The translations under genes and the position numbers were made by a program. From GCA-003244245 sp963712995 (GTDB lineage Bacteria > Actinomycetota > Actinomycetes > Mycobacteriales > Pseudonocardiaceae), in NCBI GenBank assembly GCA_963712995.1, contig CAVQKH010000036.1, positions 1 to 64,000 of the forward strand: a stretch of 64,000 nt of DNA, given 5' to 3'. The notes below the pieces were generated by a model. That model did no database searches and was not told where the DNA came from. It saw only the letters and a list, made by a program, of their open reading frames with translations. Position 1 is the first letter of the stretch, and each line of letters begins with the position of its first letter. Shown one piece after another: positions 8,634 to 17,463 of the stretch.

Positions 8634-10256
8634 TCAGATCAGCCAGACGGCGGTGTCGGGAGGTAGCGCTTCGCCGCTGGGCGGAAGCGGAGCGCTGGCC
8701 AGCAGGACCTGACCCGGTGGTAGGGACACCGCAGTACCGGAGGTGTTCAGGCCGCAGACCAGCCCGCCACTCTTGCGGCGGAACGCCAGACATCCGGGCG
8801 GCGCGCCGTACCATTCCAACTCCGAGCCGGTGAACGCCTGATGTCCTTTTCGTAGCTCCACCGCCTGCCGGTACAACGAGAGCGTCGAGCTCGGGTCCTC
8901 CAGCTGCGCTTCCACGGCATAGCCGGCCCAGTCGCCCGGCATCGGGAGCCAGGTGCCGGGTGTGGCGCTGAACCCGTGCGGCGGGTTGAGACCCTCCCAC
9001 GGCAGCGGGACCCGGCAGCCGTCGCGCCCCCGGTTGATGAACCCGGAGCGCCGCCACATCGGGTCCTGCAGCGCCCAGTCGGGCAGTTCGACGTTCGGCA
9101 GGCCCAGCTCGTCGCCGTTGTACAGGTAGACCGGTCCGGGCAGCGCGAGCTGCACCAGTGCCATCGCCCGCGCCCGAGCCCTCCCCACCTCGCCACCGCC
9201 GTAGCGGGTCGCCGGACGTACCGCGTCGTGGTTGGAGATCGTCCAGGTCGCCGGTGCTGGGCTGCCCTGGACAGCCGCCATGGTGTGCTCGATGGCCTCG
9301 CGTACCCCCGCGGCGTCGAAAGCCGCCTCCAGCAGTCGGAAGTTGAACCCCATGTGCAGCTCGTCGGGGCGCAGGTAGTGGGCGAAGGCGGCCTCGTCGC
9401 TCACCCAGATCTCACCGATCGCGACCCGTGCCGGGTATTCGTCGAGTACCTTCCGGATCATCCGGTGGATGTCGTGCACCCCGTCGGCGTTGAAGCGGGG
9501 ATCGGCGACGTCGGTATCGAGCAGCCCGGTGCCGGCCGCGATCGGGTGCGGCATGTCCGGCAGCCCCGCGGGTTTGGCCATCCCGTGGGCCACATCGATC
9601 CGGAACCCGTCGACCCCGCGGTCCAGCCAGAACCGCAGTGTCTGCTCGAGATCAGCGCTCACCTCCGGGTTCTCCCAGTTCAGATCCGGCTGCTCGGGTG
9701 CGAACAGATGCAGGTACCACTGGCTGGCCTCACCCGTCGATGGGGGCAGTCGGGTCCACGCCGGCCCGCCGAAGGTGCTGGTCCAGTTGTTCGGTGGCTG
9801 CGACCTGCCGAGGCCGGCGCCGTCCCGGAAGATGTAGCGCCCGCGTGCGGGGCTGCCCGGTGGCGCCGCACGCGCCGCCTGGAACCACTCGTGCCGGTCG
9901 GAGGTGTGGTTGGGCACCAGATCGATGATGATCCGCAATCCGCGGTGGTGAGCGTCGGTGAGCAGCCGGTCGAAGGCGCCCAGATCACCGAAGAGCGGGT
10001 CGACGTCACGGGGATCGCTCACGTCGTAGCCATGGTCGACCATCGGGGAGCGGAAGAAGGGGGTGAGCCACAGCGCATCCACCCCGAGTAGCTCCAGGTA
10101 ACCCAGCCGACTGCGCACGCCCTCCAGATCACCCACGCCGTCACCGTTCGCATCGGCGAAAGAACGGACGTAGACCTGGTAGAACACGGCATCGCGCCAC
10201 CAGGCCTCGTCCTGCGGGGCCAGGCGGCGGTCGTCGGCGCGTCGCACGACGCTCAT
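8634..10256 (-). CDS. aglA: GH13 alpha-glucosidase
   Basis: 540 residues of the alpha-amylase superfamily (GH13, alpha-glucosidase/oligo-1,6-glucosidase type). The barrel motifs are complete: Asp-Leu-Val-Pro-Asn-His (112-117), nucleophile D221 in Gly-Phe-Arg-Ile-Asp-Val-Ala-His, acid/base E282 in Ile-Gly-Glu-Ile-Trp, and D344 in Ser-Asn-His-Asp. It should hydrolyse terminal alpha-glucosidic bonds in maltose-, isomaltose- or trehalose-related sugars; linkage specificity is not predictable here. No signal peptide is seen, so it is cytosolic. It is followed on the same strand order by glbO, as in the mycobacterial aglA/glbO pair. Confidence 0.93.
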   Translation of the reverse strand: MSVVRRADDRRLAPQDEAWWRDAVFYQVYVRSFADANGDGVGDLEGVRSRLGYLELLGVDALWLTPFFRSPMVDHGYDVSDPRDVDPLFGDLGAFDRLLTDAHHRGLRIIIDLVPNHTSDRHEWFQAARAAPPGSPARGRYIFRDGAGLGRSQPPNNWTSTFGGPAWTRLPPSTGEASQWYLHLFAPEQPDLNWENPEVSADLEQTLRFWLDRGVDGFRIDVAHGMAKPAGLPDMPHPIAAGTGLLDTDVADPRFNADGVHDIHRMIRKVLDEYPARVAIGEIWVSDEAAFAHYLRPDELHMGFNFRLLEAAFDAAGVREAIEHTMAAVQGSPAPATWTISNHDAVRPATRYGGGEVGRARARAMALVQLALPGPVYLYNGDELGLPNVELPDWALQDPMWRRSGFINRGRDGCRVPLPWEGLNPPHGFSATPGTWLPMPGDWAGYAVEAQLEDPSSTLSLYRQAVELRKGHQAFTGSELEWYGAPPGCLAFRRKSGGLVCGLNTSGTAVSLPPGQVLLASAPLPPSGEALPPDTAVWLI

Positions 10257-10287
10257 CCTGCCAGTGCCTCCCCGCGATCGTCGGCAA

Positions 10288-10671
10288 TCAGGTCAGCGAG
10301 TTCAGCAGACTGTTCGCGGCCATCTCCAGGTAGTCCCACAGCACGGTGCGGTGTGCCTCGTCGAGCTCGGCCTCATCCACTGCGATGCGCATACAGCGCA
10401 GCCAGGCGTCGCGCTCGGTCGGCCCGATACGGAACGGGACATGCCGCATCCGCAGCCGCGGATGCCCCCGCGCCTGCGAGTAGGTGTGTGGCCCACCCCA
10501 GTACTGCATGAGGAACAGCCGCAGGTGCTCCTCGGCGGGACCCAGGTCCTCCCCCGGGTAGAGCGGGCGCAGCACTTCATCCTTCGCCACCAGCTCATAG
10601 AAGCGCCCGACGATCCGGCGAAAGGTCTGCTCGCCGCCGACGGCCTCGTAGAAGTTCTCCGGTGCAGCCAC
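10288..10671 (-). CDS. glbO: Group II truncated haemoglobin (trHbO)
   Basis: 127 residues, the usual length for trHbO. Seen are Phe-Tyr at the B10 region (Y25), Tyr at CD1 (Y38), the proximal His in Gly-His-Pro-Arg-Leu-Arg-Met-Arg-His (H77) and the group II Trp at G8 (W90). The mycobacterial homologue binds oxygen tightly and is linked to peroxide/NO handling and membrane respiration. The start is GTG 10671. It lies between mscS and aglA on the minus strand. Confidence 0.95.
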   Translation of the reverse strand: MAAPENFYEAVGGEQTFRRIVGRFYELVAKDEVLRPLYPGEDLGPAEEHLRLFLMQYWGGPHTYSQARGHPRLRMRHVPFRIGPTERDAWLRCMRIAVDEAELDEAHRTVLWDYLEMAANSLLNSLT

Positions 10672-10714
10672 CTGTTCATCCTGCCTTGCCGGCTGCCCGT
10701 TGGGGGAGGAGGTG

Positions 10715-11692
10715 TCAGGATGGCGGGAGGATATGACTGGCTGGTGAGGGCGGTGGGACCCCGGCGTCGGCGAAAGCCGCCTTGATGCCCGCCAGCAGCG
10801 CCCGCTGGACAGCCCATTGCCGACCGGCCTGCACCTTGGCGGTGATCCGCAGGGTCACGCCTTCCGAGCTGATCGACTCGACCCCGAGCACCTGGGGTGG
10901 TTCCAGAACATCGGCGGCCAGAGCGCTGCCGTCGGTGGTGAGCTCGGTGGCGGTGCGACCGGCGAGCTCGGCGGAGGCCGGGATATCCGCGTCATGCCCG
11001 ACGGGTAGGTCGACGACAGCTACTGAGAAGCCCTGGCTGGAGTTTCCGACCCGGACCACCTCGCCGTTGCGGACGTACCACACGGTGCCCTTGGTGTCCC
11101 GCAAGGTGGTCACCCGCAGACCCACCGCCTCCACGGTGCCGGCGGCCTCGCCGAGGTCGATCACGTCGCCGACCCCGTACTGGTCCTCGACCAGCATGAA
11201 CATCCCGGACAGGAAGTCCTTGACGAGGTTCTGGGCGCCGAAGCCCAGCGCGAGACCCAGGATGCCGGCCGAGGCGATGATCGGCCCGAGGTTGATCCCC
11301 AGCTCACCCACCACCAGGGTGCATGCCACCCCGAAGACCACCAGCGTGGTGCCCGAACGCAGCACCGAGCCGATCGTGCGGGCCCGCTGTGAGCGTCGTT
11401 TCGACAGCAACCCGCTGCCTAGCCAGGACTCCGGGGCCCGCTCCCGCAGCGGTCGCAGCAGTCCAGGAGCCGTTCCCTCTGCTGTCATCTGACTCAACCG
11501 GTTGATCGCCCGGTGCACCATGAGCCGGATCACGACCGCGAGCACGACGATCAACAGGATGCGCAGTCCGGTTCCCACCACGGTGTCGGCGTAACGGGAC
11601 ACCAGGTCGTTGTGCGTGAGCTGGTAGATGCGTGCGCACCAGGAGCCCTTATCGCGGGAGCAGGCGGGCTGGGCTGCCAGTAGGTCAATCAT
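10715..11692 (-). CDS. MscS-family small-conductance mechanosensitive channel
   Basis: 325 residues. Two to three transmembrane segments (about 40-65, 115-160) are followed by the conserved pore-lining helix (Gly-Leu-Ala-Leu-Gly-Phe-Gly-Ala-Gln-Asn-Leu-Val-Lys-Asp) and the MscS beta domain (Gly-Asp-Val-Ile-Asp, Gly-Thr-Val-Glu-Ala-Val-Gly-Leu-Arg-Val-Thr-Thr-Leu-Arg). It should open under membrane tension to release solutes on hypo-osmotic shock. The ATG at 11692 has AGGAGG-like bases about 10 nt upstream. The 3' end is a Pro/Ser-rich tail. Confidence 0.9.
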   Translation of the reverse strand: MIDLLAAQPACSRDKGSWCARIYQLTHNDLVSRYADTVVGTGLRILLIVVLAVVIRLMVHRAINRLSQMTAEGTAPGLLRPLRERAPESWLGSGLLSKRRSQRARTIGSVLRSGTTLVVFGVACTLVVGELGINLGPIIASAGILGLALGFGAQNLVKDFLSGMFMLVEDQYGVGDVIDLGEAAGTVEAVGLRVTTLRDTKGTVWYVRNGEVVRVGNSSQGFSVAVVDLPVGHDADIPASAELAGRTATELTTDGSALAADVLEPPQVLGVESISSEGVTLRITAKVQAGRQWAVQRALLAGIKAAFADAGVPPPSPASHILPPS

Positions 11693-11860
11693 CTGGTGGG
11701 CACCTCCTCCTCAACCCGCCAGACTGTATCCGTAGCCCCCCGCCGGCCACCGCTCGTGGGCGCTTGCGCCGGTCCTCACCGACACGCGTTGCTCTCCGAC
11801 ACGTGCATGATGGCCGCTTTTTATGGTGGACTAGTCGCGCGCATTGGCGGAGGTGGTCGC

Positions 11861-12529
11861 GTGCACGACCGACAACCCAGCCCGGAGGGTCACCCAGCGG
11901 GGGCGGACCAGCGGACCGCCTCGCGCTCAGGAACCTCAACCGGGCTTCTCGAACCTACTGTCCTCGTCGCGGACCGGGCTGTTGCTGACCAGACCCGGGC
12001 TTCGGGCGCACCGGCCTGGGGCCGCCGACGGGTGCTGCTGCTCAACGCCAGCTTCGAGCCGCTGACCGCGCTGCCGTTGCGCCGAGCCATTGTCCTGGTG
12101 GTGTGCGGCAAGGCTGATGTGGTGCACGACGACGCCGCGGGCCTGGTGCTGCACTCCGCCGCAGCCAGCGTCCTGGCCCCCTCAGTGATCAAACTGTGCA
12201 CCTTCGTGCGGGTGCCCTACCGGGCGCGGGTCCCGATGACCAGGGCGGCATTGATGCACCGGGATCGTTATCGCTGCGGCTACTGCGGAGCCCGCGCCGA
12301 GACCATCGATCATGTGGTGCCGCGCAGCCGCGGCGGCGAGCACTGCTGGGAGAACTGCGTGGCCTGCTGCTCAGGCTGCAACCATCGCAAAGCCGACCGG
12401 TTGCTCAGCGAGTTGGGGTGGAAGTTGCGGGTGGCGCCGCGCCCCCCGCGCGGGCAACACTGGCGACTGCTGGCCACGGTGCCCGACGCCGACCCGCTGT
12501 GGTTGCCCTACCTCGGCGAGGTCGCCTGA
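11861..12529 (+). CDS. HNH endonuclease family protein
   Basis: About 222 residues. The conserved core begins at Arg-Val-Leu-Leu-Leu-Asn-Ala-Ser-Phe-Glu-Pro-Leu and ends with an HNH zinc domain: Cys-x-x-Cys, Ile-Asp-His-Val-Val-Pro-Arg-Ser-Arg-Gly-Gly, Trp-Glu-Asn-Cys-Val-Ala-Cys-Cys and Cys-Asn-His-Arg-Lys. This family (Rv2469c type) is widespread in actinobacteria and presumed to be a DNA nuclease, but its role is unproven. GTG 11861 with GGAGG 8 bases upstream is the preferred start. The first about 50 residues look disordered, so a later start is possible. Confidence 0.85.
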   Translation: MHDRQPSPEGHPAGADQRTASRSGTSTGLLEPTVLVADRAVADQTRASGAPAWGRRRVLLLNASFEPLTALPLRRAIVLVVCGKADVVHDDAAGLVLHSAAASVLAPSVIKLCTFVRVPYRARVPMTRAALMHRDRYRCGYCGARAETIDHVVPRSRGGEHCWENCVACCSGCNHRKADRLLSELGWKLRVAPRPPRGQHWRLLATVPDADPLWLPYLGEVA

Positions 12530-12560
12530 GTAGCGGGGGAGCACCCGTAGGGTGGGGTCC

Positions 12561-13985
12561 GTGGCAGACCTGCATGAGTTGACTGCCGTGGAGCAGGCTG
12601 CTGCGGTGCGCCGACGCGAGGTGCGTCCGAGCGAGCTCGTCGAGCACTACCTGCGCCGAGTGGAGGAGGCGAACACCCAGTTGGGTGCCTTCACCACAGT
12701 CACCGCCGACCGGGCGATGGACGCGGCCCGAGCCGCTGATCTTCTGGTGACCCGGATCGATCCGGCCGCGCTGCCCACGCTGTTCGGTGTCCCAGTCGCG
12801 ATCAAGGACCTCACCGCGACCGCTGGCGTACGGACCACCTTCGGCTCTGCGGTCTACGCGCGGTACCTGCCGCCTGTCGACGATGATGTGGTCCGGTTCC
12901 TCGCTGCTGCTGGGATGATCAGTCTGGGCAAGACGAGCACTCCGGAGTTCGGACTGTGTTGTTACACGGAACCGGCCGATCTGCCACCGGCGGTGACACC
13001 CTGGGACACCAGCCGGTTGGCCGGCGGTTCCTCCGGCGGTGCGGCTGCGGCGGTGGCGGCTGGGCTGGTGGCGTTCGCGCAGGGCAGCGATGGCGGGGGT
13101 TCGATTCGCGGGCCGGCGGCGGCCTGCGGCGTAGTGGGTCTCAAGCCCAGTCGTGGACGGGTATCCCGCGGCCCGGCGGCGGGTGATGTGACTTTGCTCT
13201 CGGTGATAGGACCACTGGCCCGTACGGTCGAGGACGCGGCCGCGTTGCTCGACGCCATGGCGGTGCCCTGCCCCGCCGAACCGGTGATCGCGCCGCCGCT
13301 GCCGGCCGGGCGGCGCTTCCTCGACTATGCCCATCGGGAACCTGGACGGTTGCGCATCGGGCGCTATGCCGATTCTCCGTTGCCGGGAGCTGAACTGGCA
13401 CCAGAGTGCCGTCAGGCCTGGGAGGACACCACCGCCCTGCTGGCCGGACTGGGTCACGACCTGGTGGATACCACCGCGCCGGTAGACCCCGAGGTGCTGC
13501 TGCCATCCTTTGAGCGGCTCTGGGCGGTGGGCGCGACGTCAGTGCCGGTACCCGAGGAAGCGCAGGGCGCGCTCCAGCCCTTCACCCGTTGGATGCGCGC
13601 GCGGGGGGCTGCGGTTAGCGGGCCCGAGCTGTTGTACGCGATGGGCCAGGTCCAGCGCGCGGGACGGGCGGCGATCATGGCGCACGCGGAATTCGACGCT
13701 GTCCTCACCCCCATACTGGCGCAGCTTCCGCCCCCGATCGGGTGGTTCAGATCGATACCTCCTGCGGAGGATTTCGAACGGCAGAAGCGATTCATCCCAT
13801 ATGCCGCGCTGTACAACGTGACGGGTCAGCCCGCTGTCTCGTTGCCGATGCACTGGACTGGGGACGGACTCCCGGTGGGGATCCAGTTGGTGGGCAGACC
13901 GGGTGGGGAAGCCGCGCTCCTCGAGCTGGCAGGCCAGCTCGAGCGGGCTAACCCGTGGGTGCATCGCCGTCCGCCTACCTGGTGA
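12561..13985 (+). CDS. Amidase (amidase-signature family)
   Basis: 474 residues with the Ser-cisSer-Lys amidase fold: Val-Ala-Ile-Lys-Asp-Leu (Lys about 82), the glycine/serine-rich Gly-Gly-Ser-Ser-Gly-Gly (about 155-160), and the downstream nucleophile region Gly-Ser-Asp-Gly-Gly-Gly-Ser-Ile-Arg-Gly-Pro (Ser about 181). It hydrolyses an amide to acid and ammonia, substrate unknown. It lacks gatB/gatA neighbours and the full GatA pattern, so it is unlikely to be the tRNA amidotransferase subunit. GTG 12561 is preferred over GTG 12552, nine bases upstream in the same frame. Confidence 0.88.
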   Translation: MADLHELTAVEQAAAVRRREVRPSELVEHYLRRVEEANTQLGAFTTVTADRAMDAARAADLLVTRIDPAALPTLFGVPVAIKDLTATAGVRTTFGSAVYARYLPPVDDDVVRFLAAAGMISLGKTSTPEFGLCCYTEPADLPPAVTPWDTSRLAGGSSGGAAAAVAAGLVAFAQGSDGGGSIRGPAAACGVVGLKPSRGRVSRGPAAGDVTLLSVIGPLARTVEDAAALLDAMAVPCPAEPVIAPPLPAGRRFLDYAHREPGRLRIGRYADSPLPGAELAPECRQAWEDTTALLAGLGHDLVDTTAPVDPEVLLPSFERLWAVGATSVPVPEEAQGALQPFTRWMRARGAAVSGPELLYAMGQVQRAGRAAIMAHAEFDAVLTPILAQLPPPIGWFRSIPPAEDFERQKRFIPYAALYNVTGQPAVSLPMHWTGDGLPVGIQLVGRPGGEAALLELAGQLERANPWVHRRPPTW

Positions 13986-14020
13986 GGCGGCGATAGGTAG
14001 CGGTCAGCTACCGTGATCTC

Positions 14021-14263
14021 GTGACATCGTTGGAGGTCGTCCTTGTCTTGGCGGGTGTGCCGCTGGCCATCATGGCATTGCTGGGGCTGCTGACGATGCG
14101 GAGCAGCTTCGCGCGGCCGCGCCGCTACCGCTCTGGCGATGCGTGGAACTACCCCGCGGTGTTGTGGACGGCGCATCCTGAGGCGTTGCGTGATGGTGGG
14201 GGCGCTCACCATGGCCGAGGCGGATCTGGAGGCGCCCGTGGAGGTGCTCGTGGCAACTGGTAA
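14021..14263 (+). CDS. Small membrane protein, CtaJ-like (cytochrome aa3 oxidase accessory subunit)
   Basis: 80 residues: one N-terminal transmembrane helix (about 5-25), then a short Arg/Tyr-Arg-Ser-Gly stretch, a Trp-containing motif and a Gly/Arg-rich tail ending Gly-Asn-Trp. Length, topology and this tail resemble proteins annotated as aa3-type oxidase subunit CtaJ in mycobacteria and relatives. That assignment rests on recall of the family, not on catalytic residues. It overlaps the start of the DUF5130 gene, so the two are probably co-expressed. Confidence 0.6.
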   Translation: MTSLEVVLVLAGVPLAIMALLGLLTMRSSFARPRRYRSGDAWNYPAVLWTAHPEALRDGGGAHHGRGGSGGARGGARGNW

Positions 14264-14753
14264 TGAGCAACCCGCGGATCCTGCGCGGCGGGATCACTCC
14301 CGGGGTGAGGATCACCAGCCGGAGCTTGCGCCCGGGGAAGCTCTCGTCGGCACCGGACGGATCTCCGCCGCACGGCAGATCAGACCGGTGCTGCGCATGC
14401 TGCCCTTCAGCCGCTCGCAGCTCGCTACCCTCGACGACGTCCTGATGCGGGTCAGTCGCACGGCGAGCGTGCACTTCGGGATCTATCTCGGCGATCTGGG
14501 CACCGACACCCGGGCTCGAGCTGAGGAACTGCACGACTCACTGGGTGAGTGGGCCGATGATGCGGTCCTGGTGGCCGTGTCACCCGGCCAGCGGGTGGTC
14601 GAGGTGGTTACCGGGTGCAAAGCCGCGAACCGGCTCCCCGACCGCGGGTGCAAGCTCGCAGTGGAGAGCATGATCTCCTCGTTCAAGGACGGCGACCTCG
14701 CGGGTGGTCTGAGTTCCGGCCTGCGGATGTTGGCGAGTCATACCGAGTCATAG
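14211..14753 (+). CDS. DUF5130 protein (TPM-like domain, Rv2468c position)
   Basis: 180 residues from ATG 14211, which has GGGGGC about 9 bases upstream; starts at 14193 or near 14240 remain possible. The conserved part (about 55-180) contains Gly-Arg-Ile-Ser-Ala-Ala-Arg, Phe-Gly-Ile-Tyr-Leu-Gly and Val-Ala-Val-Ser-Pro-Gly-Gln-Arg-Val-Val-Glu-Val, a pattern seen in DUF5130/TPM-fold proteins. No catalytic role is known. The end abuts the convergent pepN gene with one base between them. Confidence 0.75.
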   Translation: MAEADLEAPVEVLVATGNEQPADPARRDHSRGEDHQPELAPGEALVGTGRISAARQIRPVLRMLPFSRSQLATLDDVLMRVSRTASVHFGIYLGDLGTDTRARAEELHDSLGEWADDAVLVAVSPGQRVVEVVTGCKAANRLPDRGCKLAVESMISSFKDGDLAGGLSSGLRMLASHTES

Positions 14754-14754
14754 C

Positions 14755-17328
14755 TCAGTCCCGAGCGCTGTCGGCGACCCGCGCAGCCAGCGCCCGGACT
14801 ACCCCCGCCCGACCCTCGGAGACCAGCCGACGCAGCGCAGGTGGGTGTTCATCGGCCTCGAGCCAGGCACTCGCAGCGTCCACGCAGCGCGACTCGATGA
14901 CCCACGAGGGAAACAGCCCTATCACGCACGACTGTGCGCGCTCGGAGGTCCGGCGGGCCCACACCTCGGCGATCTCGGTGAAGTACCGGTCCAGGTAGGG
15001 CGCCAGCAGCTGCTTCTGCGCAGGGTGGTTGAAGCCCCCGATGATCGCCTCGGTGATGGCGTTGGGTAGTTCGTCGTCGCACATCGCCTGGTGCCAGGCG
15101 CGTTCCTTGACCGCCGGGGTGGGGAGCAGCGCTCGGGCCCGCTCGGCTTGCCGGCGCCCGGTCGCAGTGGGATCGCGGTGCTGCTCGGCGTCGATCTCCT
15201 CCTCGCCCAGCACTCCGTGAGCGGTGAGCGCCTGGAGTAACCGCCAGCGCAGGTCGGTGTCCACCGCCAGTGCCTCGGGCACCCCGTCCCCAGCCAGCCA
15301 GCCGGCCAGCACATCCAGCTCCGGCTTGCCCAGCAGCGCCGCGGTCAGTGCGTTGACCAGGGCGAGCTGATGGTCGGAGCCGGGCTCAGCGGTGTTGACG
15401 AGCCTCATCAAGGTGCTGGTGAATCTGGGCCAACCCTCCTCGCCGGCCCAGGTGGGATCGGCGTAGGAGGACAGCGCGACCTGGGCCTGCGCCAGCAAGC
15501 GCTGCACAACGCCCACCTCGGTCTCGGCGGGCAATCCACTCAGCACCACAGCGACGAAGTCCCTGGCTCTGAACTCGGCTTCGCGGGTCATCTCCCAGGC
15601 CGCCGACCAGCACAGCGAGCGGGGTAGCGACTCGGTGATGTCACCGATCCGATCGACCAGTGTCGCCAGTGAGGTCTCGTCGAGTCGCATCGCGCAGTAG
15701 GTGAGGTCATCGTCGTTGACCAGTACCAGTTGCCCTGCCGGCACTCCAACGAGTTCGGGTACCTCGGTGCGTTCCCCGCTGACGTCGAGCTCCACCCGGT
15801 GGGTGCGGACCAGGGCGCTGCCGTCCGTGGAATCGTAGACGCCGACCGCGAGGCGGTGGGTGCGCAGCTCCCCGGCGCCGGGCCGGGCACCGTCCTGGAG
15901 CACTGCGAACGACGCGAACGCACCGTCCCTGTCGAGGGTGAACTCCGGTCGCAGGGTGTTGAGCCCGGTGGTCTCCAACCACTGCGCGCTCCATCCCGAC
16001 AGATCACGACCGGAGGCCTGCTCCAGCGCCGCCAGCAGGTCGGTGAGGGTGGCGTTGCCCCAGGCGTGCCGGGTGAAGTAGATCCGCAGACCCGCGAGGA
16101 ACTCCTCCAGCCCGACGTAGGCGACGAGTTGGCGTAGCACGCTGGCGCCCTTGGCGTAGGTGATGCCGTCGAAGTTCACCTCGACGGCCTGCACGTCGGG
16201 GATCTCGCAGGCGATCGGGTGGGTGGAGGGCAGCTGGTCCTGCCGGTAGGCCCAGGACTTCTCCACGGTGGCGAAGGTGGTCCACGCCGCGGTGTACTCG
16301 GTGGCCTGCGCCTGGCACAGCACTGAGGCCCAGGTCGCGAAGGACTCGTTGAGCCACAGATCGTCCCACCACCGCATGGTCACCAGGTCGCCGAACCACA
16401 TGTGCGCCATCTCGTGGAGCACCGTCTCGCAGCGCCGCTCGTAGAGGTAGCGGGTGACCCGGCTGCGGAAGACGTAGTCCTCCAGAAAGGTCACGCAACC
16501 GGCGTTCTCCATCGCTCCGGCGTTGAACTCGGGCACGAAGCACTGGTCGTACTTCTCGAACGGGTAGCGCATCCCGAAGGCGTCATGGTAAAAGCCGAAT
16601 CCTTGCTTGGTCTCGGTGAACAGGCGCTCGGCATCCATGTGCCCGGCCAGCGAGGCGCGGCAGTAGATGCCCAGCGGGATCGTCCCCTCGGCGTCGGTGT
16701 ACTCGTCGGTCCAGCGTGCGTAGGGACCAGCGACCAGCGCGACGATGTAGGGGCTGATCCGGGCACTGTCGGCGAAGACATGGCGAATCGCGCCGTTGCC
16801 GAGCTGCTCGGTGCGCAGGCAGGGTGCGTTGGAGATCACTACCCAGCCGGCGGGGGCGACCACCCGGATGCGGTGCACCGCTTTGAGATCCGGCTGGTCG
16901 AAGCAGGCGTACATCCGCTTCGCGTCGGCCGTCTCGAACTGACTGTAGAGGTACACGCTACCGTCGACGGGATCGGTGAAGCGGTGCAGTCCCTCGCCGG
17001 TGTTCATGTACCGGCCGTCGGCCTCGATGATGACCTCGTTGTCAGCGGCCAAGGCCGCCAGCGCGATCCCGCTCGCCTCGTCGTAGCCGGCGACGTCCAG
17101 GGCAGTCCCGTTGAGCGTCGCAGCGCCGAGGCGGGCGGCCACCAGATCGATCCAGCTGGACGCTCCGGGAGCGCGGCAGCCGAAGCGGACCGTGGTGGTG
17201 GTTCGGAACGTGCTTTCGCTCGGGCTGCCGGCACTGTCGGTGAGATCAAGCTCAACGGTGTAGGAGTCGACATCGAGCAGCGCAGCACGCTCGACGGCTC
17301 GGTCCTGGGTGAGGTTTGGGACGGCCAC
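14755..17328 (-). CDS. pepN: Aminopeptidase N (M1 zinc metallopeptidase)
   Basis: 857 residues, the full length of actinobacterial PepN. The substrate-anchoring Gly-Ala-Met-Glu-Asn is at 271-275 and the zinc site His-Glu-Met-Ala-His at 305-309, with the third ligand Glu in Trp-Leu-Asn-Glu-Ser (E328). A C-terminal ERAP1-like helical domain follows. It removes N-terminal residues from peptides in the cytosol during protein turnover. GTG 17328 is chosen because GAGGTG lies just upstream and the protein begins in the family's usual place. Confidence 0.96.
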   Translation of the reverse strand: MAVPNLTQDRAVERAALLDVDSYTVELDLTDSAGSPSESTFRTTTTVRFGCRAPGASSWIDLVAARLGAATLNGTALDVAGYDEASGIALAALAADNEVIIEADGRYMNTGEGLHRFTDPVDGSVYLYSQFETADAKRMYACFDQPDLKAVHRIRVVAPAGWVVISNAPCLRTEQLGNGAIRHVFADSARISPYIVALVAGPYARWTDEYTDAEGTIPLGIYCRASLAGHMDAERLFTETKQGFGFYHDAFGMRYPFEKYDQCFVPEFNAGAMENAGCVTFLEDYVFRSRVTRYLYERRCETVLHEMAHMWFGDLVTMRWWDDLWLNESFATWASVLCQAQATEYTAAWTTFATVEKSWAYRQDQLPSTHPIACEIPDVQAVEVNFDGITYAKGASVLRQLVAYVGLEEFLAGLRIYFTRHAWGNATLTDLLAALEQASGRDLSGWSAQWLETTGLNTLRPEFTLDRDGAFASFAVLQDGARPGAGELRTHRLAVGVYDSTDGSALVRTHRVELDVSGERTEVPELVGVPAGQLVLVNDDDLTYCAMRLDETSLATLVDRIGDITESLPRSLCWSAAWEMTREAEFRARDFVAVVLSGLPAETEVGVVQRLLAQAQVALSSYADPTWAGEEGWPRFTSTLMRLVNTAEPGSDHQLALVNALTAALLGKPELDVLAGWLAGDGVPEALAVDTDLRWRLLQALTAHGVLGEEEIDAEQHRDPTATGRRQAERARALLPTPAVKERAWHQAMCDDELPNAITEAIIGGFNHPAQKQLLAPYLDRYFTEIAEVWARRTSERAQSCVIGLFPSWVIESRCVDAASAWLEADEHPPALRRLVSEGRAGVVRALAARVADSARD

Positions 17329-17463
17329 AGATCACCTCGAATGTCAGATCGGAAGTCTCTGGCATCCAATCATGGGTGTGGGTCTGCCTGCAGGTCGGTT
17401 CGCACCGGGGAAGAGCTGACCACCCGGACGGGTTGTACGACGAAACGAGGAACGGAGAGTGTG

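Noticed and set aside
8976..10091. 371-codon plus-strand open frame opposite the alpha-glucosidase
   Set aside because: Mirror of the GH13 gene whose catalytic motifs are complete on the minus strand.
16402..17463. Upstream extension of the frame of the Rv2466c-like gene
   Set aside because: Antisense to pepN; the conserved protein begins at 17464 behind a ribosome site.
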